A DNA stretch of 27,827 nt. It comes from Hodarchaeum sp048939265 (GTDB lineage: Archaea > Asgardarchaeota > Heimdallarchaeia > Hodarchaeales > Hodarchaeaceae). Under the pieces are notes generated by a model. It was not told the origin of the DNA. It was given only the letters and a program-made list of their open reading frames with translations, and did not search any database. Made by a program: the position numbers and the translations under genes. Location of the stretch: the NCBI GenBank assembly GCA_048939265.1, contig JBHLPQ010000025.1, positions 1-27,827 of the forward strand. The letters run 5' to 3'. This document shows positions 15,001 to 22,790 of this stretch, piece by piece (the stretch's first letter is position 1; each line of letters opens with the position of its first letter).

Positions 15001-15220
15001 TAGCTGAGAGACGAAGATAGGTTAATATAAGATTTTCCAAATACAACAAATAAACAACCTTTACTATTCTTAAAAACGAATATAAGGAAAAAAATCTGGC
15101 TAAAATAAAAGTACACTTCCTGAAATGGCTGGTAAATAGTTTTAAATAAATTAAAAAGGTACTCAAGGAACTCATTAACCTCCCCTCCTTGTTGAAAAAA
15201 TTTTGACTGCATTGACCTAA

Positions 15221-15231
15221 AAATATTTTAA
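15221..15231 (+). promoter_or_regulatory. TATA-like box for the PEBP gene
   Basis: AAATATTTTAA is centred about 37 bases before the TTG at 15263, predicting transcription from near 15252. The 292-base divergent gap 14971-15262 holds this and the opposing promoter, and no supported gene. Confidence 0.4.
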
Positions 15232-15262
15232 ACTCCCCTCAAGAGGATTCGAAAGCACAAAT

Positions 15263-15985
15263 TTGACAAAAAATAAGGAAGAGAAGAATTTGAAAAAAAG
15301 ACTAATAGGGATTGGAGTTTTAGTGTTACTAATGGCTTTAAATCCTCTAGCGCCTTCCGAAGACAGAGTTACTGCTTATTCACACCACAAGTCGAAATCG
15401 AGTAGTATTTTCAGTTTAACTAGTCCAGATTTTGACAATGGGTCATATATCCCCGATAAGTACACCTGTAAGGGAAGCAATGTCAATCCTGAATTGGAAA
15501 TAAACAATGTCCCCGCTGAAGCACAATCGTTAGCCCTAATAATGGATGATCCTGATGCAGTGGAAGTAGCTGGATATATCTGGGTCCATTGGTTATTATG
15601 GAATATTTCCCCCTCAATTACAGTGATTAATGAGAACTCTGTTCCTGATAACGCAATTAGAGGTCGTAATAGCTGGAGTGATACCATTTATGGAGGCCCC
15701 TGTCCCCCTCTTGGGCGGGATCATCTATATTTCTTTAAACTATATGCTTTGGATATCGAATTAACCATTCCAAGCACTAATGCTGATAATCTAATAGTAG
15801 CAATGAATGGGCATATTATTGACCAAACAGTGCTCACTGGTCGTTACTCGAAAAGCGGACCACCCTCTCCAACCACCACAACATCTTCAGGTCAGGCTAC
15901 TTCTGCTATAGAACTTGTTACTCTTCTTTCCTCACTGAGTCTTACCTCTTTCCTGATTAAAAAGAAAAAAGGTTCTAAACGCTAA
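15263..15985 (+). CDS. exported PEBP / YbhB-YbcL-family (Raf kinase inhibitor-like) protein with C-terminal anchor
   Basis: Phosphatidylethanolamine-binding-protein fold, 240 residues. Both family signatures are present: MDDPDAVEVAGYIWVHWLLW (about 93-112) and GGPCPPLGRDHLYFFKLYAL (about 146-165). The N-terminus is a signal peptide (KKRLIGIGVLVLLMALNPLA), and the C-terminus has a short Pro/Thr linker (PPSPTTTTSSG), a helix (IELVTLLSSLSLTSFLI) and a KKKKGSKR tail. So it faces the outside on the membrane, unlike the cytoplasmic bacterial YbhB. TTG at 15263 is the first start. TTG at 15290 is as likely, with GGAAGAG nine bases upstream and a standard short basic signal-peptide start. The ligand is unknown; the family pocket binds anionic groups. 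It is divergent from the repeat-protein gene and upstream of the exporter operon. Confidence 0.92.
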   Translation: MTKNKEEKNLKKRLIGIGVLVLLMALNPLAPSEDRVTAYSHHKSKSSSIFSLTSPDFDNGSYIPDKYTCKGSNVNPELEINNVPAEAQSLALIMDDPDAVEVAGYIWVHWLLWNISPSITVINENSVPDNAIRGRNSWSDTIYGGPCPPLGRDHLYFFKLYALDIELTIPSTNADNLIVAMNGHIIDQTVLTGRYSKSGPPSPTTTTSSGQATSAIELVTLLSSLSLTSFLIKKKKGSKR

Positions 15986-16117
15986 AACCAAGTTCCCTAA
16001 TCCATCCAAGAATTGTGGGAAGTAGGATTGAAATAAACTCCTTCTTCTTCATCGATTCAGCAGTTGTAAAATCGTGATCTGTTTGAGGAAATACTTCCAC
16101 AACAAGTATATTCTAGA

Positions 16118-16126
16118 TTTTTATAA
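16118..16126 (+). promoter_or_regulatory. TATA-like box for the ABC exporter operon
   Basis: TTTTTATAA is centred about 25 bases before the ATG at 16147, consistent with a leaderless operon mRNA. It favours ATG 16147 over the in-frame TTG at 16135, which would lie upstream of the transcription start. Confidence 0.5.
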
Positions 16127-16146
16127 TCCATGTATTGATCAGTCTT

Positions 16147-17319
16147 ATGAATCTGGGTTCTCTCATCATTAAAGAATTTAGAAGAATAAAGTCCGACAAG
16201 CGGTCACTGGTTCTTATGTTTCTGGTGCCGATCATTGTAATAACTTTTTTCGGTCTCAGTGCTGGTGAGTCGCTTACTTCACCATATCGAATCATGGTGA
16301 TAACTAACGACCATTTACCCCAATCTACAATATCAGTTAACGGTACATTAGTTAATGATAGCCGTGATTATTCGGATATCTTTTTTGATATCCTTGAAAA
16401 TCAAACAGAATCTTTTGAACTTATTGAAATCGATAACTCTTCCCTTAAATCTGCGCTTGAATCAGCTGAAGACCAAATTCGCCGAGAAGAAGTAGATGTA
16501 GCTGCCTATCTCCCTGAAAATTTTACTGAGTCCATTTTTCATCACCAAAACTTAACCTTCCAGCTCTATATTGACGGGTCCGACTCCAGAGTGCGTGAAG
16601 GAATAACAACAGCGTTTCAAGAATTATTATTACTCCTAATATCCGAAATCCAGTCAGAAGAAGAAGATTTTATTGGAAGTAAGTTTGTTTTTACCCTACC
16701 TACCTTGGAGTTTGTCGTCCCTTCTTGGGAAAATCAGGTGTTAAACAATGTCATGCCAGTGGTCATTCCCTTCATCATCATCAGCGCTACAATGAATCTA
16801 AGTTCTACAGTCATAATTACTGAGGAGCCTTTAGGAAGAATGCTCCTCACTCCAATGAGTAGAAGAGATGTTATATTATCTAAAAGCATTGTGTACAATT
16901 TCATTGGTTTTATTCAGTGTTCTCTCATTTTCATCATGGTTTATATTTTTGGGTTATTTGTACAAGGCCCTATCGAAATTTTCTTTTTTGTTATGATATT
17001 AACCAGTCTTACTGGAATAAACATTGGATTATTCATTTCTAGCTTCGTCCCGACGGAAGATACGGCCAATCAGGCCTATTTGTTTTTTTTGATTGTTTCA
17101 ATGGTATTATCAGGGAACATGGTACCCGTAAATAGAATCAACCCTTCTTTAAAGATTATCGGACACTTTTTCCCAGTCTTTCATGCGCGGAATATCATCA
17201 TGGATCTGGCTTATCGAAATGTGATAAATGTGACAGCTTTTACATGGTTAGTTGGTCTTAGTTTAGGTTATCTCATGCTAGCGTTCATTTTTTACAGGTT
17301 TAGAAGGTATGATGTTTAG
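16147..17319 (+). CDS. ABC-2 type permease, operon subunit A
   Basis: Membrane subunit of an ABC-2 exporter, 390 residues from the ATG at 16147 (394 from TTG 16135). Numbered from 16135, one helix at about 25-42 (LVLMFLVPIIVITFFGLS) is followed by an extracytoplasmic region of roughly 160 residues. Five more helices follow, starting at about 207 (VMPVVIPFIIISATMNLSST). Between helices 2 and 3 is the cytoplasmic coupling segment TEEPLGRMLLTPMSRRDV, the hallmark of the ABC2_membrane_3 type. GNMVPVNRINP before the last helices is also typical. It is a paralogue of the next gene, 43 bases away, so the two probably form a heterodimeric channel. The large outer loop suggests contact with a substrate or an external partner. 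Confidence 0.9.
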   Translation: MNLGSLIIKEFRRIKSDKRSLVLMFLVPIIVITFFGLSAGESLTSPYRIMVITNDHLPQSTISVNGTLVNDSRDYSDIFFDILENQTESFELIEIDNSSLKSALESAEDQIRREEVDVAAYLPENFTESIFHHQNLTFQLYIDGSDSRVREGITTAFQELLLLLISEIQSEEEDFIGSKFVFTLPTLEFVVPSWENQVLNNVMPVVIPFIIISATMNLSSTVIITEEPLGRMLLTPMSRRDVILSKSIVYNFIGFIQCSLIFIMVYIFGLFVQGPIEIFFFVMILTSLTGINIGLFISSFVPTEDTANQAYLFFLIVSMVLSGNMVPVNRINPSLKIIGHFFPVFHARNIIMDLAYRNVINVTAFTWLVGLSLGYLMLAFIFYRFRRYDV

Positions 17320-17362
17320 AAATGCCAGGATTTGCCTCTTATGGAGTTTAAAGGTGAATTAA

Positions 17363-18550
17363 ATGACTAGTGAAAATAAATCACGGTTCAGAATAATCTC
17401 AATGGTAAAAAAGGAAGTTAAGTTATTCAGGACTGATTTCCTTAATTTTACTATTACTCTCGTTATCCCTCCAATCATTGTAGCTTTTTTAGCATTAACT
17501 AATCTGATGGCCGTCACTGCCCCAAATTTGCAAGTTGTGGTTGTCATTCAGGATAATCAGGTCATTAGCACCCCATATTCAGGTGAATCCCAACTTGCTA
17601 ATTTCTCCTCTTTAATGATTCAGGCAATAGACGAAACAAAGGGGTTAAATTTATTCGAATCTTTTAACGTTTCAGTAGATCCTCACGCTTTATCAGAGGC
17701 ACGAGAATTCTTGATATCAAGAGATGTTGATGCTATAATCATCATTCCTTCGGATTTTAGTGAAAATATTGTCGCTAAAAAGATGGCTACTGTAAGTAGC
17801 ATCATTGATTCTAGTGATACAAAAGATACTCAACGTCGCTTGAATCTGCTTCAGGATTCAGTTGATCATTTTAGAAGTAGTAATGACTTAGAACCTGTTA
17901 TTTCCTTTAATGTGGAGGAATATTTTCAGGTGCCCAATTATGATCAGAATAAAGCAGAATATCGAACTATGATCATTGATAACCTCCCATTCATCGTTTT
18001 TGCAATTGCCCTCATTCCCTCTGTGCTGATAGTTGTTAGGGAGAAACCGTTAAAACGGCTTTTGTTAACTCCTCTTTCTAAGGCAGAAGTCCTCACGGCT
18101 AAATACATCACCTACACTTTTTTACTCGTGGTTCAAGCGTTAATGATGTTCGTTGTCGTAACCGGATTGATGGGGTTACATGTCGAGGGGAATTTGTTGA
18201 ATTTTTACCTTGCTATACTTCTTGTTGGTTATCCTGGAGTCACTCTAGGTATGATTATCAGTATCGTATCCGAGAGCTCAGGAGAGGCTAACCAGTTATA
18301 TGTGGCTGTTCTAGTGATCAACATAATGCTGTCTGGAATGTTTATTCCTTATGAAAGTATGCCAAGCTATCTCCAAACCCTGTCAATATTTCTCCCTTTA
18401 ACTCATGGGCCCCCAATATTAGAGCAAGTTATTACGAAAGGTACGGATTTATCTTTAACCAACTTTAATGTCTTCTCGCTTGTGTTCATCAGTTTAGCCT
18501 GTATACTGTTTTCTTATGGCCTATTCTTACGAAAAAAGTACCAAGTTTAA
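17363..18550 (+). CDS. ABC-2 type permease, operon subunit B
   Basis: Second membrane subunit, 395 residues, same plan as subunit A. It has a cytoplasmic amphipathic start, a helix at about 31-50 (TLVIPPIIVAFLALTNLMAV), an outer region of about 155 residues and five C-terminal helices. The coupling segment EKPLKRLLLTPLSKAEVL lines up with EEPLGRMLLTPMSRRDVI in subunit A, and SGMFIPYESMP with SGNMVPVNRIN. The ATG at 17363 follows AAGGTGA by about five bases. Its last 35 bases overlap the start of the ATPase gene as annotated. It is likely to pair with subunit A; two diverged permeases imply an asymmetric transporter, matching the asymmetric ATPases downstream. Confidence 0.9.
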   Translation: MTSENKSRFRIISMVKKEVKLFRTDFLNFTITLVIPPIIVAFLALTNLMAVTAPNLQVVVVIQDNQVISTPYSGESQLANFSSLMIQAIDETKGLNLFESFNVSVDPHALSEAREFLISRDVDAIIIIPSDFSENIVAKKMATVSSIIDSSDTKDTQRRLNLLQDSVDHFRSSNDLEPVISFNVEEYFQVPNYDQNKAEYRTMIIDNLPFIVFAIALIPSVLIVVREKPLKRLLLTPLSKAEVLTAKYITYTFLLVVQALMMFVVVTGLMGLHVEGNLLNFYLAILLVGYPGVTLGMIISIVSESSGEANQLYVAVLVINIMLSGMFIPYESMPSYLQTLSIFLPLTHGPPILEQVITKGTDLSLTNFNVFSLVFISLACILFSYGLFLRKKYQV

Positions 18551-19529
18551 AGAAGTGCATAATTTGAGCAGTGATAGCGTAATAAAAGTTGATAACCTGC
18601 ATGTGAGATTTGGAAAAAAAGATATCGTCAAAGATTTTTCCTTTGACATTCATAAAGGAGAAATTATAGGCATTCTTGGTATTTCTGGCGCGGGAAAAAC
18701 GACTGTGATAAGAGTGTTAACCTGTCAAGTAAGTAACCGTCATTGGAAAGGATCTGTGCAAATTACTGGACAATCACCCAAAAAGAGGAGGGCAAAGCAA
18801 AAAATCCTATCGAAAATCGGCTATGTTCCCCAGTTTGAACGAACGAACCTTTATTTTCAGCTGAAACCTCTGGAAAACGTTGAGATCTTTGCTTCAACCT
18901 ATGGACTGACAAAAAAAGCCGCCCATAAAAAAGCACATGAATTGTTTAGCATTCTTGATATCCCCAAGGACACTCTGAAAAATCGTGTGAAACGGATGAG
19001 TGGTGGAGAAAAAAAACGATTATCAATGAGCCTAGGATTATTGAATAGTCCAGAAATATTGTTTCTTGATGAACCTACCACTGGAGTGGATGCTTCAAAA
19101 CGTTATCAAATTCTAAGCTATTTAAAACGTCTGAATGAAGAACTTCATGTCACAATGCTGATAATAACACATGATTTAGAAGCAGCAAATATCTGTGACA
19201 AAGTAGCAATATTAAGAGCAGGGGAACTGATGGAATTTGATTCACCAAAAAAGTTAACCCAAAAGTTGCCATCAAAAGGAAAAATGATACGGGTAACTTT
19301 TGATGTTCTGAACAGTCAAATTATCAAGCGACTAGAAAGCATTTCGTTTGTCAAAATCGTTTCCCGAGTCGGATTTAATACAGTAGAAGTATATATGGTC
19401 AATATCGACAATAATCTACCAAAATTCGTTGAAAGAACGCAAAAGATTGGAATAAAAATCCTTGAGCTAAGTCAAGAACAAGCTCCTTTTCAATCATACT
19501 TCAGATTGAGGGTAGAAGACAAAATCTAG
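18516..19529 (+). CDS. ABC transporter ATP-binding protein, operon NBD1 (intact)
   Basis: Stand-alone ATPase of the operon, 337 residues. Walker A GISGAGKTT at 55-63, Q-loop YVPQ at 103-106, signature MSGGE at 161-165, Walker B ILFLDEP at 181-187 and switch His219 are all intact. A C-terminal extension of about 90 residues ends in PFQSYFRLRVEDKI, where ordinary ABC-2 ATPases end in LEDVF. The same kind of ending (HFFRFRMLEV) closes the fusion protein downstream, so these two are close relatives and probably partners. The ATG at 18516 overlaps the permease gene by 35 bases and has no clear ribosome-binding site. GTG at 18555, five bases after the permease stop, and TTG at 18564 are realistic alternatives and would remove only non-conserved residues. 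Confidence 0.93.
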   Translation: MAYSYEKSTKFKEVHNLSSDSVIKVDNLHVRFGKKDIVKDFSFDIHKGEIIGILGISGAGKTTVIRVLTCQVSNRHWKGSVQITGQSPKKRRAKQKILSKIGYVPQFERTNLYFQLKPLENVEIFASTYGLTKKAAHKKAHELFSILDIPKDTLKNRVKRMSGGEKKRLSMSLGLLNSPEILFLDEPTTGVDASKRYQILSYLKRLNEELHVTMLIITHDLEAANICDKVAILRAGELMEFDSPKKLTQKLPSKGKMIRVTFDVLNSQIIKRLESISFVKIVSRVGFNTVEVYMVNIDNNLPKFVERTQKIGIKILELSQEQAPFQSYFRLRVEDKI

Positions 19530-19547
19530 TGAAGAGGTGGGAAATCA

Positions 19548-22500
19548 TTGAGAATCACTAAACGAACGATCTTTTTTGTTGTTATCATAGCTACCTTGGC
19601 AATAGTACAAGCAGGTGCCTTTACATACATTAATACCCCTCCTGATCCTCGAATCCCTGAAGAGGAGTCTACAGAACTGATATCTGGATTACTTAGCAGT
19701 ACTAAAGAATATTTGAACCCCAATACAGGAATTTTTATTGAACCAATGTTGGAAGCTAATTACTGGATAGCTAAGTCAGTGAAATCATTACCCATTCAGG
19801 AACCATTACCGCTAGAAGACCTATTTAGTTCAGGGAAATTCAATCTTTCACTGAAAGAATACTACTGGACCAAACAGAACATTGATGGAGGATTTGCGGA
19901 AATTGCGGGTGGAAGTGATCTAGAATCAACCTATAGAGTACTCTCACTTGTCAACCAGACACTTCTAGGTGATGATATCACTAAACTAGCCGATATCGAA
20001 ACATTTACTGACACTTGTTTGTTAGATCAAAATCAGGGGTTTGTGTTAAATCCATATATTTCAATGCCAGCTACTTTGAGGGCTTCTTATTATGGAACCA
20101 GTATTCTAAACTGGTTAAATTCTGGTATTCTTACAAGTTCATTTCAAAAAAATTTAACGACTTGGTTAGAGTATTCTTGGACTGATGTTGGTTACGGGGA
20201 ATCCCCATATCATGTTTCACTGGGAGCTCCTGCGACCATTGAAGCCACTTACTATGCCCTCAAAATATATCAGCTCTTTGGATTGTCTTTTGACATTATC
20301 AAGAATAACTCCGTATTAGCTTACTTAACTGCATGTCGTACTAATGATGGTGGGTTTAGCGAGTACCCCACAGGTCCATCCTCCTTAATGGCTTCTTATT
20401 ATGCCACTCTTCTTTACAAAGAATTAGAGCAGTCAGTTCCACAAGCAGAAGACTTGATTAACTTCACGCTTTCATGCAATAATACTCACGGTGGTTTTGT
20501 TGATCACCCAGATAACCACACATTGATTGAAAGTGAAATCAAATTTGGATGTGCAGCTATGAAGATATTAGATCTGCTAGCAGCTGATATCCCAGAACAG
20601 ATTATCGACCAGTTTTCAAACTGGTTATCAAACCGCCATACTGTGAATGGCTTGTTCGGGTACCCAACTCTGGAAACAAACTACTATAGCTTGTTATCAC
20701 TGGTTCACGGTCTCCATTTTGGAGTAATACAGGATTTGGACCCTGTAGATCCTAGTGAAATTCAATCATTCGTGGAAGTTACTTTTAATGACCACGATGG
20801 CGGATATAAATCATCATTATTAGATCATAGAGGGAATAGCACACTGTATGCCACTTTCTGTGCCTTAGAAATAATTGAAATACTCAAGGAACTTAATAAG
20901 GACGATTTTATTGAGAATACACCAAAAACTCTACAAATTTCAGCTTTTATAAACAAGCATTTCAATAAGCAAGTAGGAGGTTACTGTCCTACTGATAGAC
21001 GATTTTCTCTAGATTTGAATGAAATCGAGACTTTAAACCATCTAAATAAAATCTTAGCACCATATTTACGAATTTTTGGAATTTATTCTGGTTTATATAA
21101 CTTTACTAGAATAATAGAATCCAAACAACCGACGATGATCAACACGTGGTTAGCTCTAAAATGTCTTAACAATATAAACGTCACCAATACTGGAAAAAAC
21201 GAAATGACTACACGCTGGGTTAAATCGAGTCAGCTCTCAGATGGCGGATTCCATCTTGCTACTGGTTTCCAGTCTGATATCGCCAGTAGCTACTTTGCGT
21301 GGGATTGTTTGAGATTACTTGGGGAAACTCCCTATTCGCCAGTCAGTTTAGTAGAGTTTACCAGAAAAAGCCAGGTAGATGACGGGGGTTTTTCTCTAAA
21401 CCCATCTATAGCCGTAGCTGCAGATGAATCTATTGATTCAATGGTTAAATTGACATATTTTGCCACTGAAATCCTATATTCGTATAAAGTAGAACCAGAT
21501 CAACCAGATAATTTGTTAAATTATTATTCCAAGAGTATTAACCGAAGAGAAGATGAGGTTATGTATTCTGTTACTGATTTTCCTGGTTTTGGTCCAGATC
21601 CCCGCAATCAAGCCTATGGTTTAGCCATGATCACATACCTTAAGCAAGATGTAAGTTACGACCCAGATAAGTGGAACCAATTGTTGACAGGGATTGTTAC
21701 AATCGAATTGGCTTTTACTACCCTATATATTTTTGTATTTCAGGCTCTCCCAAGGGTCAGAAGTAGTTCAGGTAAGCGAGTACCTGATGAATATACAGAG
21801 GTTATCTCACATGAAACTGCTATCACAGCTCGTAACATGTCTGTATTTGCGGGGAAAAAACGAATCATATCACAGTGCTCAATAGAATTACTCAATGGGG
21901 AGATTCTTGGCATTTTAGGTGAGTCTGGTGCTGGTAAAAGCACTTTTGTCAAAGCGTTATTAGGATTAAGAAAATTTAAGGGAGAAGTACGACTCTACAA
22001 CCTGAACATGAAACGAAAGAAAGATAGAGGGAATTCTAGAAAGCTTTATGGGTATGTTCCACAAGACTTGGGGAAAATCTACTTGCATCTATCAGTCATG
22101 ACGAACTTACAAACATTTGGACGGCAGTATGGTTTAGATGAAGAGCTTATTTTGGAAAGAGGGAAAAAGATCCTTAAATCATTAGAAATCGAGGATAAAT
22201 CAGATTCACTAGTCTCCACACTTTCTGGAGGACAACAAAGAAGAGTGTCTATTGCAATAGCTCTAATTCATAATCCCACTTTATGTATCCTTGATGAACC
22301 GACTTCAGGACTTGATCCTGTTGTACGGCAATCATTGTGGTTGTCATTAATCAACTTGAACGAAACCATGGGAACTACATTTATTGTCATTACCCATTAC
22401 CCTGAAGAAGCAAGGTACTGTAATAAAGTGGCCATTTTTGGCAGAGGACGAGGTTTAGTTGAGTATGGAACGCCAGAAGAATTACTAAGTCAACTCCCAG

Positions 22501-22790
22501 GTCAAGGTAGAGCATTACAACTTCATTTAAAGAAACCATACCCACAAAGCAGGGAATTCCTACAAAATATTGCAAAACAACCAATAGAGGGGGAACAAGT
22601 TATAGTCTTGGAACTAAAAAGAAATCATCATTTTCTCATTTTTTCTGATTTACCAGTTTCATCTATACGTTCACTGCTAGAATTCAAAGATTCCCTGCTG
22701 AATGGGAAGATACAGAAAATCACGCAGGTTGATGCACAAATGGAACACTTTTTCAGGTTTAGAATGTTGGAGGTAGGAATATTTGAGTAA
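19548..22790 (+). CDS. fusion: extracytoplasmic prenyltransferase/terpenoid-cyclase-type repeat domain + TM + ABC ATPase (NBD2)
   Basis: 1080 residues. N-terminal helix at about 7-25 after a basic MRITKR start. Then about 680 residues of alpha/alpha repeats with the PFTB pattern DGGF/HGGF/GGY plus paired helices: NIDGGFAEIAGGSDLESTYR (111-130), TNDGGFSEYPTGPSSLMASY (265-284), THGGF (313), HDGGY (416), VGGYC (476), SDGGF (564) and DDGGF (611). A second helix lies at 712-733, followed by basic RVRSSSGKR, then a full ABC ATPase: Walker A GESGAGKST 791-799, VPQD 837-840, LSGGQ 892-896, LCILDEP 912-918, His950. By the positive-inside rule the repeat domain is outside and the ATPase inside. No DXDD cyclase motif, no protein-prenyltransferase DxC zinc site and no CGEQ thioester is seen, so the toroid is more likely a binding or sensing domain than an enzyme. 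TTG at 19548 follows GAGGTGGG by about seven bases. Confidence 0.9.
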   Translation: MRITKRTIFFVVIIATLAIVQAGAFTYINTPPDPRIPEEESTELISGLLSSTKEYLNPNTGIFIEPMLEANYWIAKSVKSLPIQEPLPLEDLFSSGKFNLSLKEYYWTKQNIDGGFAEIAGGSDLESTYRVLSLVNQTLLGDDITKLADIETFTDTCLLDQNQGFVLNPYISMPATLRASYYGTSILNWLNSGILTSSFQKNLTTWLEYSWTDVGYGESPYHVSLGAPATIEATYYALKIYQLFGLSFDIIKNNSVLAYLTACRTNDGGFSEYPTGPSSLMASYYATLLYKELEQSVPQAEDLINFTLSCNNTHGGFVDHPDNHTLIESEIKFGCAAMKILDLLAADIPEQIIDQFSNWLSNRHTVNGLFGYPTLETNYYSLLSLVHGLHFGVIQDLDPVDPSEIQSFVEVTFNDHDGGYKSSLLDHRGNSTLYATFCALEIIEILKELNKDDFIENTPKTLQISAFINKHFNKQVGGYCPTDRRFSLDLNEIETLNHLNKILAPYLRIFGIYSGLYNFTRIIESKQPTMINTWLALKCLNNINVTNTGKNEMTTRWVKSSQLSDGGFHLATGFQSDIASSYFAWDCLRLLGETPYSPVSLVEFTRKSQVDDGGFSLNPSIAVAADESIDSMVKLTYFATEILYSYKVEPDQPDNLLNYYSKSINRREDEVMYSVTDFPGFGPDPRNQAYGLAMITYLKQDVSYDPDKWNQLLTGIVTIELAFTTLYIFVFQALPRVRSSSGKRVPDEYTEVISHETAITARNMSVFAGKKRIISQCSIELLNGEILGILGESGAGKSTFVKALLGLRKFKGEVRLYNLNMKRKKDRGNSRKLYGYVPQDLGKIYLHLSVMTNLQTFGRQYGLDEELILERGKKILKSLEIEDKSDSLVSTLSGGQQRRVSIAIALIHNPTLCILDEPTSGLDPVVRQSLWLSLINLNETMGTTFIVITHYPEEARYCNKVAIFGRGRGLVEYGTPEELLSQLPGQGRALQLHLKKPYPQSREFLQNIAKQPIEGEQVIVLELKRNHHFLIFSDLPVSSIRSLLEFKDSLLNGKIQKITQVDAQMEHFFRFRMLEVGIFE

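Noticed and set aside
15000..15212. Minus-strand ORFs of 61 and 70 codons in the divergent gap
   Set aside because: Two overlapping frames, low-complexity Phe/Leu-rich products, no ribosome site, and they cover the two promoters.
19548..21650. Possible active terpene cyclase or protein prenyltransferase
   Set aside because: The DGGF repeats fit the fold, but no DXDD class II cyclase motif and no D-x-C plus His zinc site were found, so an enzymatic name is not justified.
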